Below, one piece after another: positions 8,699-16,569 of a DNA stretch of 64,000 nt. The stretch is from Lactiplantibacillus plantarum (GTDB taxonomy: Bacteria; Bacillota; Bacilli; Lactobacillales; Lactobacillaceae), in assembly GCF_014131735.1 (NCBI RefSeq), contig NZ_CP039121.1:496001-560000 (forward strand), written 5' to 3'. Numbering within the stretch: the first letter of the stretch is position 1; every line of letters starts with the position of its first letter. The position numbers and the translations under genes are program-made. Under the pieces are notes generated by a model. The model had not been told where the DNA came from. It saw only the letters and a list, made by a program, of their open reading frames with translations, and searched no databases.

Positions 8699-10486
8699 TT
8701 AAAGGCTTAAAATTGCATTAAAAACACTTTGTGGCAGCTTAATCGTATTTTTGGACGCGCGGCGTTTATTAGCGCTTTGCCGTCGTAGTAGGGCCGCTTT
8801 TTTGGAAATACTGTGTTGTTCGCCGTTCACCGCTGCATTTTTACGCAATGGTGGGACATCGACGCGGGCGATAACCTTACCTTCAACACGTGCTTGGACG
8901 GGTGTGGGATATAGTTGCCGTGGAACCGTCGTCTTCAGATTGGCGACCAATTGCTGCGTCATGTTGGGGGCGTCTTCACGATGGACGATGAAGGTCAACG
9001 CATCTACGGGCGCATAGTTGATATCAACTTCAACTTTGACTAGATCACTGACTTCATTAGCCATAAAGGCGGTGCTTAAACTCGCAAAGCCATGTGAGAC
9101 TGATTTTAGTTCTGAGAAAAAGTGGTAGGCGATTTCTGACAAGGGTATCTTGAGACTTGCAACAATCAAGTCCCCGCTGTTTGCCAAGTCGATCAAGGTC
9201 CCTTTATGCTGTTCCGCAAGCTTTAATACGGCATTTAGATTGTCAGCAGGCATCGTGATCTCGGCTTTCATAAAGGGTTCAGTCACTTCTTTAATGAGAC
9301 TGAATGCCGGAAACTGAACGGGATTATTGACGATCACTTGCTGACCATTGGTGAGTGTAACGTGGTAAGTCACATTGGGAGCCGTTGTTAGCACGTCGAC
9401 CCCGTACTCATCGTGGAGTCGTTCACGAATGATTTGGAGGTGAAAGGTTCCTAGAAATCCGCAACGGAAGCCAACGCCAAGCGCCTCGGATCGTTCTTCA
9501 ACATAGGTAAATGACGGGTCGTTCAAGTTCAATTTTTGAACGGCTTCCTTAAGTGCCGGATAGTCATTATTCTTAGGATATAAGCCCGCGAAGACCATTG
9601 ATTTGGCTGGTTGGTAGCCGGCTAGCGGCCGCTGCGTGGGGGTGGCGACGGACGTCAGCGTATCACCAACACGGACTTTTCGTGGATCTTTAATACCAGT
9701 GACCACGTAACCGACGTCACCAGCGCTTAGCGATTCTTGGGGGTGCATTTGAGGCGCGAAGACACCAATGGCCTTGCCGTTAAAATCCTGTTGTCCTTGC
9801 ATTAAGCACAGTGCTTGTTGTGATTTGAGCTGACCATCAATCAGTCGGACATAGGCAATGACACCTTGATATGGGTCATACAACGAATCAAAGACTAAAG
9901 CTTTCAGCGGCTGGTGTAAGTCGCCTTGGGGAGCTGGCAACCGCTGCTTGATGGCTTCCAAGACGGCCGGCACGCCTTGCCCGGTTTTAGCGGAGATTTG
10001 CAAGACTTGCTCGGGTGTGAAAGCTGAGTCGAGGTCGTTCAATTGGGCCAACGCAGCGTCAATATCCGCAGAGGGCAGATCAACTTTATTGAGAACTGGT
10101 ATCAAGGTTAATTGACGTTGTTTGGCAATTCGGTAATTGGCAATGGTCTGCGCTTGAACGCCCTGAGTGGCGTCTACTAATAGGATGGCACCCTCGGTAG
10201 CAGCCAAGCTTTTAGCCACTTCGTAATTGAAATCAACGTGACCAGGGGTGTCAATTAAGTTATATTCATATTCTTGACCATCATCGGCCTGATAGTAATT
10301 CCGAACTGTACGTGCTTTGACAGTCACGCCATGAGCCTGTTCAACGGTCATATCGTCTAATAATTGGGCGTGCTGTTCACGCGCACTGACGGTCTGGGTC
10401 AGCGACATGATTTGATCCGCCAACGTTGATTTACCGTGATCAATGTGGGCGATGATGGCGAAGTTACGGATATGGGATTGTTTCAT
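8699..10486 (-). CDS. lepA: LepA/EF4-type translational GTPase, divergent paralogue
   Basis: 595-residue translational GTPase with the LepA (elongation factor 4) layout: GTP-binding domain (HIDHGKST at about 15-22, DTPGHVDF, NKVDL), domain II, LepA-type domains III/V and the LepA C-terminal domain. It lacks EF-G domain IV. EF4 acts on stalled ribosomes, promoting back-translocation or late initiation. This copy differs from housekeeping LepA in switch I: the usual ERERGITIKAQ appears as EQAHGVTVKAR. It is co-transcribed with a TetR repressor, overlapping by ATGA (10483-10486), which is not the housekeeping lepA context (usually near hemN). It is therefore probably the second, regulated copy, known in L. 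plantarum as lepA2. A ribosome-protection role is conceivable but unproven. Confidence 0.88.
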   Translation of the reverse strand: MKQSHIRNFAIIAHIDHGKSTLADQIMSLTQTVSAREQHAQLLDDMTVEQAHGVTVKARTVRNYYQADDGQEYEYNLIDTPGHVDFNYEVAKSLAATEGAILLVDATQGVQAQTIANYRIAKQRQLTLIPVLNKVDLPSADIDAALAQLNDLDSAFTPEQVLQISAKTGQGVPAVLEAIKQRLPAPQGDLHQPLKALVFDSLYDPYQGVIAYVRLIDGQLKSQQALCLMQGQQDFNGKAIGVFAPQMHPQESLSAGDVGYVVTGIKDPRKVRVGDTLTSVATPTQRPLAGYQPAKSMVFAGLYPKNNDYPALKEAVQKLNLNDPSFTYVEERSEALGVGFRCGFLGTFHLQIIRERLHDEYGVDVLTTAPNVTYHVTLTNGQQVIVNNPVQFPAFSLIKEVTEPFMKAEITMPADNLNAVLKLAEQHKGTLIDLANSGDLIVASLKIPLSEIAYHFFSELKSVSHGFASLSTAFMANEVSDLVKVEVDINYAPVDALTFIVHREDAPNMTQQLVANLKTTVPRQLYPTPVQARVEGKVIARVDVPPLRKNAAVNGEQHSISKKAALLRRQSANKRRASKNTIKLPQSVFNAILSL

Positions 10487-11145
10487 TTGTGCGAAAACTC
10501 CTTCAAATATTGGGTCAAGTAGTAACGAATTTGTTGTTGGGCCTCCGGTATGAGTCGAATTTCGAAGTCGGGATAATCAACGGATAATTTATGATGATTA
10601 AAGCTGGTCAAAGCCGCCATATTTATGAGCCCACTGATAATGCCACTTTGAATAATGAACAGGTGGCTAAATTGGGACTGGTCTAATAAGTGGTCTGTTT
10701 GGATAACGAGTTGTTGTCCTAAGCGTTGACTGGCGCGATACAGGGCCTCACGTTGTGTGATGGTTTCCTGCATGTTAGCTTTGCCTTCTAGGATTGGTCC
10801 ACGAATGGCATTCAATCGAATCAGAACGCTATGTTCTTCAATTAATTGGCGAGTTTGGGTGGTCAGCCACGCGATAAAGTCGTCAGCTGATAGTGGTGGT
10901 TGCTGGGCTAAGTCGGTCGTGAGTTGGGTAAAGTATTGTTGATAGTCTTCCAATAAAATCGTCATGAACAAGTCTTCTTTGGTCGTGAAATAGCGAAAAG
11001 TCGCCCCCTTAGAGCTACCGACGGCTTCCGCAATTTGCTGCATGGTGATTTCGGGATAGCTCCTATGGGCAAATAAATTAATGGCAGCCGTCATGATGGC
11101 TTGACGCTTGGCTGCTTTTTGACTGGGCGTATAGATATTAGCCAT
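10483..11145 (-). CDS. TetR/AcrR-family regulator, first gene of the lepA operon
   Basis: 220-residue TetR regulator. The N-terminal HTH (QAIMTAAINLFAHRSYPEIT, then QQIAEAVGSSKGATFRYFTT) lies at residues 14-57; the rest is an all-helical ligand-binding domain. The start at 11145 follows AGGAGG with 7-nt spacing. The stop overlaps the start of the downstream LepA gene by 4 nt, so the two are translationally coupled and probably autorepressed together. A degenerate copy of part of this gene lies just upstream (11228-11346). Effector unknown. Confidence 0.88.
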   Translation of the reverse strand: MANIYTPSQKAAKRQAIMTAAINLFAHRSYPEITMQQIAEAVGSSKGATFRYFTTKEDLFMTILLEDYQQYFTQLTTDLAQQPPLSADDFIAWLTTQTRQLIEEHSVLIRLNAIRGPILEGKANMQETITQREALYRASQRLGQQLVIQTDHLLDQSQFSHLFIIQSGIISGLINMAALTSFNHHKLSVDYPDFEIRLIPEAQQQIRYYLTQYLKEFSHK

Positions 11146-11227
11146 GTCGGATCCTCCTAATTTAAAAATGACCGATGGTTATCTTTGAACCAGAATACGC
11201 CAAAAATAACCACGGGTCAAGATTGAA

Positions 11228-11346
11228 GTGGTGAGTGCTGGGCTAAGTCGGTCTTGAGTTGTGTAAAGTACCGCTGATAGTCTTCCAATAAGAGCGTCAT
11301 GAACGAGTCTTCTTTGGTCGTAAACTAACAAAAGGTCGTTCCTTTT
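11228..11346 (-). pseudogene. Broken duplicate fragment of the neighbouring tetR
   Basis: About 115 nt match the internal part of tetR around 10905-11005 with scattered substitutions. Shared runs include TGCTGGGCTAAGTCGGTC, GATAGTCTTCCAATAA and AGTCTTCTTTGGTCGT. The fragment covers the region encoding roughly TKEDLFMTILLEDYQQYF through LAQQ and has no start or HTH. It lies 80-200 bp upstream of the intact gene in the same orientation. It is a relic of a tandem duplication or a lost second tetR. Confidence 0.8.
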
Positions 11347-11815
11347 AATATTTAATTATTAAATATATGGTATTAATTATAGTTTCTATTGGAATAAGTT
11401 CGGAGTTAAAGGGAGAGCAGAGCTGCATTATTTAGTGGGATTTATCATTACAACTGGCAATGATTAGATAACTAGGCAGGTTGGGTGATTAAAAGCGCTA
11501 TGTGTAGTTTGCGAATATTTTGGAAAGTGATAATCAGGCCGAATATTAATGGTGTCCATCCGGTTTATTCGGTCTAACTGTCACGTAAGCCTTCTGGATT
11601 AACAGGGGTGGATAAATGCAATAAATACGTTAAAATTTTTAACCATTATAAAATAATAATGTTATAATTATACGGTAAACAGGGGAAACAATACTGTCTG
11701 TTATCTATTGTTGATAATAAGGGTATCAGCGCGATATTAAATTTATTTTTATAATCAAACTGTGGATGAAAGGTTAACGGCTGAGCCGTTAGTCTCTAAT
11801 AAAGGGCGATAATGA
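11347..11815. other. A+T-rich intergenic region upstream of csc cluster 1
   Basis: No gene seen. TATAAT occurs at 11663-11668 in an A/T-rich tract and could be a -10 box. A 17-nt palindrome TAACGGCTgAGCCGTTA lies at 11775-11791, without a U-tract; it may be an operator or an mRNA hairpin. Confidence 0.4.
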
Positions 11816-12001
11816 TTAAGAAACGGTGCAAAAAGACGCCAGTACGGATCAGAAGTCCAAAATAGCCTGCGTTATATTGTAACTACCGTGCAGGCTAATC
11901 GTTGGCAAGGCCGGTTACCACCGACTAGTGAGCAAGTGTGCCAATGGTTACTAGTTGCATTAGGTGTTCTACTACTGGGACTGTTATTGATTGCTAGTTA
12001 G
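11816..12001 (+). pseudogene. Remnant of cscD (LPxTG-like small surface protein)
   Basis: The open frame ends RLPPTSEQVCQW, then a hydrophobic helix (LLVALGVLLLGLLLIAS) and TAG at 11999. This matches the C-terminus of the intact CscD in the second cluster (LPQTSEQWWLSAF then a TM helix). The N-terminal signal peptide and any credible start are missing: the frame opens at 11816 after TGA, and the only start inside it is GTG at 11888. A separate ATG with a ribosome-like GGGCGATA at 11812 gives just 17 codons in another frame. The positively charged tail after the helix is also gone. It sits immediately before cscC, as a decayed cscD of this cluster. Confidence 0.65.
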
Positions 12002-12088
12002 GGTAACTATAAATGTGAGCGCTATCAATGACTGAAGTTAAAAGATTACGCTGTCACATAGAATTGCTGATTAAAAGGAGATGGTCGG

Positions 12089-14341
12089 GTGCGGCGAATA
12101 TGTAAAGTATTAATGGTAATTATCAGTATTATTTTAGGAAGTAGTGCGCCATTGAATATGGCAATACCACCGTTATTGGCGCTGGCCGCGCCGGACACTA
12201 GTAGTTCTTCGACGATGAGTAGCAGCGCAATTAGCAAAGTTACTGATACCAATGTGATGGCCGTGAGTGCGGATGTGACGAGTACAACAGACACGTCTGA
12301 TACGAGTAGCTCTGACAGTACGTCGGCGACTAGTACCACGACGGGTAATGATACCACTGAGACGGCAGACACGGCAGTGGAATCTGGAACTGTTGGGACG
12401 GTAGCATGGACCATTGACGACGCAGGGGTGTTAACGCTTAGTGGTGGTAGCTTTGCTGATTTAACTGGTAAACGTTCGCCTTGGTATGATTATGCTTCAT
12501 CGATTACGAATATAAAGATTACGGATGAAATTACGGTCACAACGGCTTCGAATTATGGATACTTGTTTGCTAGCCTCGCTAACGTAGCAACAGTCACAGG
12601 TTTAAATAAGCTTTCGATGAGTGGTGTAACTAGTACCCAGTCTATTTTTTATCGTGATAGCAAGTTAACTTCAGTCGATTTTGGACAGACCGATTTTTCA
12701 ACAGTGACTACTATGGAATCAATGTTTGAAGGGTGTAGCGTGTTAACTAAAGTAAATACTACGAACTGGAATGTCAGTCATGTAAAGAGTTTTAAGAGAA
12801 CATTTTACATGTGTGGAAAACTCACTATGCTTGATGTGAGTAACTGGGATGTAACACAAGTAACTAATTTAGACAGTACATTTTCTGGCTGTTCTTCACT
12901 GCCTGAGTTAGATGTCAGTCGCTGGAATACTGCTAATGTGACAACACTAGCGTCTACATTTTATAGTTGTTCTTCAGTAAAGATAATAAACGCAAGTGGT
13001 TGGGATACGGCACGAGTAACCGATATGACTGCTACTTTTATGAACTGTACTTTGGCAACTGAACTTAATGTTAGTGGTTGGGATACAGCGAAGGTAACTA
13101 GCATGTCTCGAATGTTTTTTTATTGTGAAAATGTCATCCAACTAGACGTTTCTGGATGGATCACTTCCCAAGTAACTTCACTGGGGAGTATGTTTCAAAA
13201 CTGTTCTAAAGTAGTAACGCTGGATGTTGGTACTTGGGATACTAGTAAGGTTACGGATATGTCATTTTTATTTGGAGGCTGCAGTTCTTTAACGACTTTA
13301 AATCTTGAAAAATGGGATACTGGTTCTGTAACAACTCTTTATTCCACCTTTTATAACTGTTCTGGGTTGACTAGTTTGCTGGTTGATACTTGGGATACTA
13401 GTAAAGTTACAAATTGTTTTTGGACGTTTGGTGGTTGCTCATCATTAACAACTCTCAATCTTCGTAGCTGGGATCTTCAATCTGCTACCGCCAGTTACGG
13501 GAATTTTTTTAATGGTTCAAAAAAATTACAGCATTTGACACTAGGTCCTAATTTTACGTTTCATAATGATAAGACGATGTACTTGCCGGAGCCAAGCAAA
13601 CAACTACCATACAATGGGACGTGGCAAAGGAACAATGATGATCCAACCTATACGTCGGCGGAACTAATGACTAATTATGATGGCGCAACCATGGCGGGGA
13701 CCTATAACTGGGTTAAGACAAGTGGAACGGTGCTTGTCAAATACGTAGACGGCGATGGTGTTGAAATTGCGGATGAAGAGACGTCATCCGGGACATCGGG
13801 TGATGCTTACCAAACAACGGCCAAAACGATTGATGGTTATACGCTTCATGCAACGCCAACTAATGCAACTGGAACGTATGACGCTTCGACGATTACAGTA
13901 ACCTATGTGTACGATGGTAACTTATTCTTCAATTCGTCACCAACAATGCTCGATTTTGGCAGTCATACAATATCGGGAACAACTGAAACTTATGCGCCTA
14001 CTCTGGATAAGACACTTGCGGTTCAGAACAATGGGCAAATAAGTTCAACCTGGAATTTGACTGCAGAACTCGATAGTTCAGGCTTTGTGGGAGCGGACAC
14101 TGGAAAAATGTTGTTGGCTACATTATATTACCAGACCGATGATGGAAAAATGACCTTGTCACCTGGGGTAGCCGTACAAGTCTACTCACAGACAACGACT
14201 GATCATAAAAGTGTTGATATTTCGGAACATTGGTCCAGCAACTTAGGATTGCTACTAGAAGTCCCAAATGGGGCTGCCATGGCTGACACATACCAAGGCA
14301 CGATTTCATGGCGTTTGAATAATACCGTGGCCAATAATTAA
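12089..14341 (+). CDS. cscC: CscC-like WxL surface protein with BspA-type leucine-rich repeats
   Basis: 750-residue exported protein. It starts at GTG (12089) 8 nt after AAAAGGAG. An N-terminal signal peptide (VLMVIISIILGSSAP) is followed by a Ser/Thr linker to residue about 100. Residues about 205-480 hold roughly eleven ~24-residue DUF285/BspA repeats of the type LDVSNWDVTQVTNLDSTFSG. A MucBP-like unit (VKYVDGDGVEIADEE) lies near residue 550. The C-terminus is a WxL domain, with STWNLTA and ISWRLNN giving the two W-x-L motifs. WxL proteins bind peptidoglycan non-covalently, and this one likely forms a surface complex with CscB and CscA encoded just downstream. Thought to serve carbohydrate acquisition or adhesion; ligand unknown. 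Confidence 0.88.
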   Translation: MRRICKVLMVIISIILGSSAPLNMAIPPLLALAAPDTSSSSTMSSSAISKVTDTNVMAVSADVTSTTDTSDTSSSDSTSATSTTTGNDTTETADTAVESGTVGTVAWTIDDAGVLTLSGGSFADLTGKRSPWYDYASSITNIKITDEITVTTASNYGYLFASLANVATVTGLNKLSMSGVTSTQSIFYRDSKLTSVDFGQTDFSTVTTMESMFEGCSVLTKVNTTNWNVSHVKSFKRTFYMCGKLTMLDVSNWDVTQVTNLDSTFSGCSSLPELDVSRWNTANVTTLASTFYSCSSVKIINASGWDTARVTDMTATFMNCTLATELNVSGWDTAKVTSMSRMFFYCENVIQLDVSGWITSQVTSLGSMFQNCSKVVTLDVGTWDTSKVTDMSFLFGGCSSLTTLNLEKWDTGSVTTLYSTFYNCSGLTSLLVDTWDTSKVTNCFWTFGGCSSLTTLNLRSWDLQSATASYGNFFNGSKKLQHLTLGPNFTFHNDKTMYLPEPSKQLPYNGTWQRNNDDPTYTSAELMTNYDGATMAGTYNWVKTSGTVLVKYVDGDGVEIADEETSSGTSGDAYQTTAKTIDGYTLHATPTNATGTYDASTITVTYVYDGNLFFNSSPTMLDFGSHTISGTTETYAPTLDKTLAVQNNGQISSTWNLTAELDSSGFVGADTGKMLLATLYYQTDDGKMTLSPGVAVQVYSQTTTDHKSVDISEHWSSNLGLLLEVPNGAAMADTYQGTISWRLNNTVANN
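12700..13530 (+). repeat. BspA/DUF285 repeat tract in cscC of cluster 1
   Basis: About eleven tandem units of ~72 nt encoding W(D/N)T..VT.(M/L)..TF..CSSL. They are diverged at nucleotide level, so this is an old protein repeat rather than a young DNA repeat. Confidence 0.8.
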
Positions 14342-14393
14342 TTAGTGATTCATAGTTAAAAACACAGCTTAGTTTGAAAGGAAGCGTATTGTA

Positions 14394-14966
14394 ATGAAGA
14401 AATTCGTTTTGGGATTAATGATTTCTGCAGGACTTTTGGGAGCCACAACGGTTGTGGCTAATGCTGATACGACTGGTTCTTCGACCGGTGATGTAACATT
14501 TACTGGGGGAACATTGTCAATGAGTGTTGACGCTACTCATTTAGCTTTCGGTAGCAACACGATTAGCTCCAGTGATGCCACCTTAGCCACTTCATCGACA
14601 CCAACCGTTACGGTAAGTGACTTACGTGGGACCAGTGCAGGCTGGACCTTAACGGTTGCTCAGGGGCAACAATTCAATACAGCTCTTAATGGGACTGGTT
14701 CATCGCTGATTAATGCTGCTTTGACAGTTGCGGGTACTGAGAGTGATTCGGCAGTGACAAATGGCAGTACTACGTTAACGCCGGGGACAACTTCTGCCGC
14801 GGGTGCAGCTGGGACCGTCGCTTCTGCTAAGAATGGGACTGGTAACGGGGCATCAACGGTGACATTTAGTGATTCTAAGCTGGCTGTTCCTGGGAAAACG
14901 ACTAAATTAGCTACGGGGTACACAACCACGTTAACTTGGAATTTAAACGACACACCAGGTAACTAA
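14394..14966 (+). CDS. cscB: CscB-like WxL-domain surface protein
   Basis: 190-residue secreted protein: signal peptide MKKFVLGLMISAGLLGATTV...ANA, then a WxL domain filling nearly the whole mature chain. The hallmarks are SDLRGTSAGWTLTV (first W-x-L) and LTWNLNDTPGN at the extreme C-terminus (second). The family attaches to the cell wall through peptidoglycan. Its ribosome site AAAGGAAG lies upstream, and it follows cscC by about 50 bp with no terminator, so the two should be co-transcribed. Confidence 0.9.
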   Translation: MKKFVLGLMISAGLLGATTVVANADTTGSSTGDVTFTGGTLSMSVDATHLAFGSNTISSSDATLATSSTPTVTVSDLRGTSAGWTLTVAQGQQFNTALNGTGSSLINAALTVAGTESDSAVTNGSTTLTPGTTSAAGAAGTVASAKNGTGNGASTVTFSDSKLAVPGKTTKLATGYTTTLTWNLNDTPGN

Positions 14967-15039
14967 TCCGGGTGAACAATTAGCCGATGTTGGCTACGGC
15001 CAATGTCGATACATAATCTGAGAAAAAGGCGGGGTTAAA

Positions 15040-16101
15040 GTGCAGAAACGATTGCGATTATCTTTGGGAATGTTATTGGCGGTTGTCGCTAGTCTATTAA
15101 TGATGGGACAAGTAGCCTCTGCTGATCAGGGCGTTGGTTTTGAAATCACGCCAGTCCAGTCTAGCAGTCAGGTCGATAAGCGTCTCTCTTACTTTGATTT
15201 GAAGTTAAAACCGCGACAAACACAAACCGTTGCGGTCAAAATTCATAATACGGCTAGTGAGCCCATTACGATCAATATAGGTATCGCTAAGGCCACGACA
15301 AATATTAATGGGGTTGTGGAATACAAACATACGAATAATCGCAGTGCGAATTTGCCGTATGATATTAGCAAATTAGTGACAACTGATGAACCACAAGTCA
15401 AGCTGGCTAAGGGGCAAGTCAAGACGGTCAAGTTTCAAATTAAGATGCCGGCCCAAAGTTATCAAGGCATTTTAGCAGGTGGGATAACTTTCCTGAAAAA
15501 GGCCACGGCAACTGATACTAAAAAGGCCGTGGCAGTCAATAATCAATACGCTTATACTGAAGCTGTAATTTTGCATGGTAGTAAAGACCTAACGACCAAT
15601 CAGCTGACGATGAATAAGATTACGGTCAAACAGCTCAATGGGCGCAATGCTATTAATTTTCCGTTAGTCAACCATACGGCGGCTTACTTAAATAAAGTAC
15701 AAACTAACATCAAGATTTATCATCGGGGTGGCAGTCAAGTTGTCTACCATCAAAAGTTAGCGAACGGCCAGATGGCACCTAATTCAATCTATAAATTGCC
15801 ATTGCAGACAGGAGAAAAAGCGCTAGCAGCTGGTAAATACACGGCCGTCGTGAAAGTTACTTCCAAAAAGCAACACTGGCAATTTAAGCAGAATTTTGTG
15901 ATTACAAAGGGCCAGGCGGATACCTTGAATAAGACAGCGGTTTTGAAGCAAGGGCCTAACTGGTGGTTGTATATCGGGATTGGGTTATTACTGTTATTAT
16001 TGATTATCCTAGTGATCTGGTATATTTGGCGCAAACAGAAGAAAATTAAATCGTTAGAGAAACAGTTAGCTGAAAAGAACCGTCAAGATAGTGAATCATA
16101 A
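15040..16101 (+). CDS. cscA: CscA-like DUF916/DUF3324 membrane-anchored surface protein
   Basis: 353-residue protein: signal peptide (residues 1-29, ending VASADQ), DUF916 domain (GVGFEITPVQSSSQ ... YFDLKLKPRQTQTV) to about residue 150, and a DUF3324-like domain to about 300. A C-terminal TM helix (YIGIGLLLLLLIILVIWYIW) is followed by a charged cytoplasmic tail (RKQKKIKSLEKQ). DUF916 proteins are the membrane partners of WxL proteins. The gene is the last of the csc1 operon, starting at GTG (15040) about 10 nt after AAAAAGGCGGGG, with a weak terminator downstream. Paralogous to the cscA at 59.8 kb. Confidence 0.9.
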   Translation: MQKRLRLSLGMLLAVVASLLMMGQVASADQGVGFEITPVQSSSQVDKRLSYFDLKLKPRQTQTVAVKIHNTASEPITINIGIAKATTNINGVVEYKHTNNRSANLPYDISKLVTTDEPQVKLAKGQVKTVKFQIKMPAQSYQGILAGGITFLKKATATDTKKAVAVNNQYAYTEAVILHGSKDLTTNQLTMNKITVKQLNGRNAINFPLVNHTAAYLNKVQTNIKIYHRGGSQVVYHQKLANGQMAPNSIYKLPLQTGEKALAAGKYTAVVKVTSKKQHWQFKQNFVITKGQADTLNKTAVLKQGPNWWLYIGIGLLLLLLIILVIWYIWRKQKKIKSLEKQLAEKNRQDSES

Positions 16102-16164
16102 TCAAGACGCAAGTGCAGTTTAATCGATTAGCACAGATTAACAATTAACATGAATAGTGGATAT

Positions 16165-16208
16165 CAAGGGCGTTTTTGGAATGTAATATTCTGAAGATGC
16201 TCTTTTTG
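16165..16208 (+). terminator. Probable weak terminator of csc cluster 1
   Basis: Imperfect stem AAGGGCGTTTTTGGAA / TTCTGAAGATGCTCTT followed by TTTTTG. Several mismatches lower confidence. Confidence 0.45.
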
Positions 16209-16569
16209 AATTGTTTGATATAAAACAGAAATTAACGAACATTGAGTGACTAGTAACCACCTGGAAAATACCGGCATACTATTAAAGTAATGTTGCGAGG
16301 ATTAGATGTTTTGGCGATATTTATAATTAATGTATAAATGTTGTTGGAGAATATGGTTCTATGTTTATCTAAAATAGTTATAGTATATATCATGACTATA
16401 GGTGCTGAATTGAAGTTGAGTTCTCAGTAAAGTGTTGTTATATCAAAACTTTGGTGACCATTGATTATTAGGTTTACTGTTAGTAAAAGGTGTATACTGA
16501 TTGATAACATTAGATATATAGGGTATTAATACTGTTATAACTAATTGAAAATGTTTCGGGGTAGATATA
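16209..16569. other. A+T-rich promoter region of the mucus-binding protein gene
   Basis: No coding potential. It is strongly A/T-rich, with several TATA-like boxes near 16480-16520, suiting a long 5' region of the adhesin gene. No clear operator was recognised. Confidence 0.4.

Noticed and set aside
12700..13530. ~72-nt periodicity as a possible tandem DNA repeat or CRISPR
   Set aside because: Periodicity is at protein level (DUF285), with diverged DNA.
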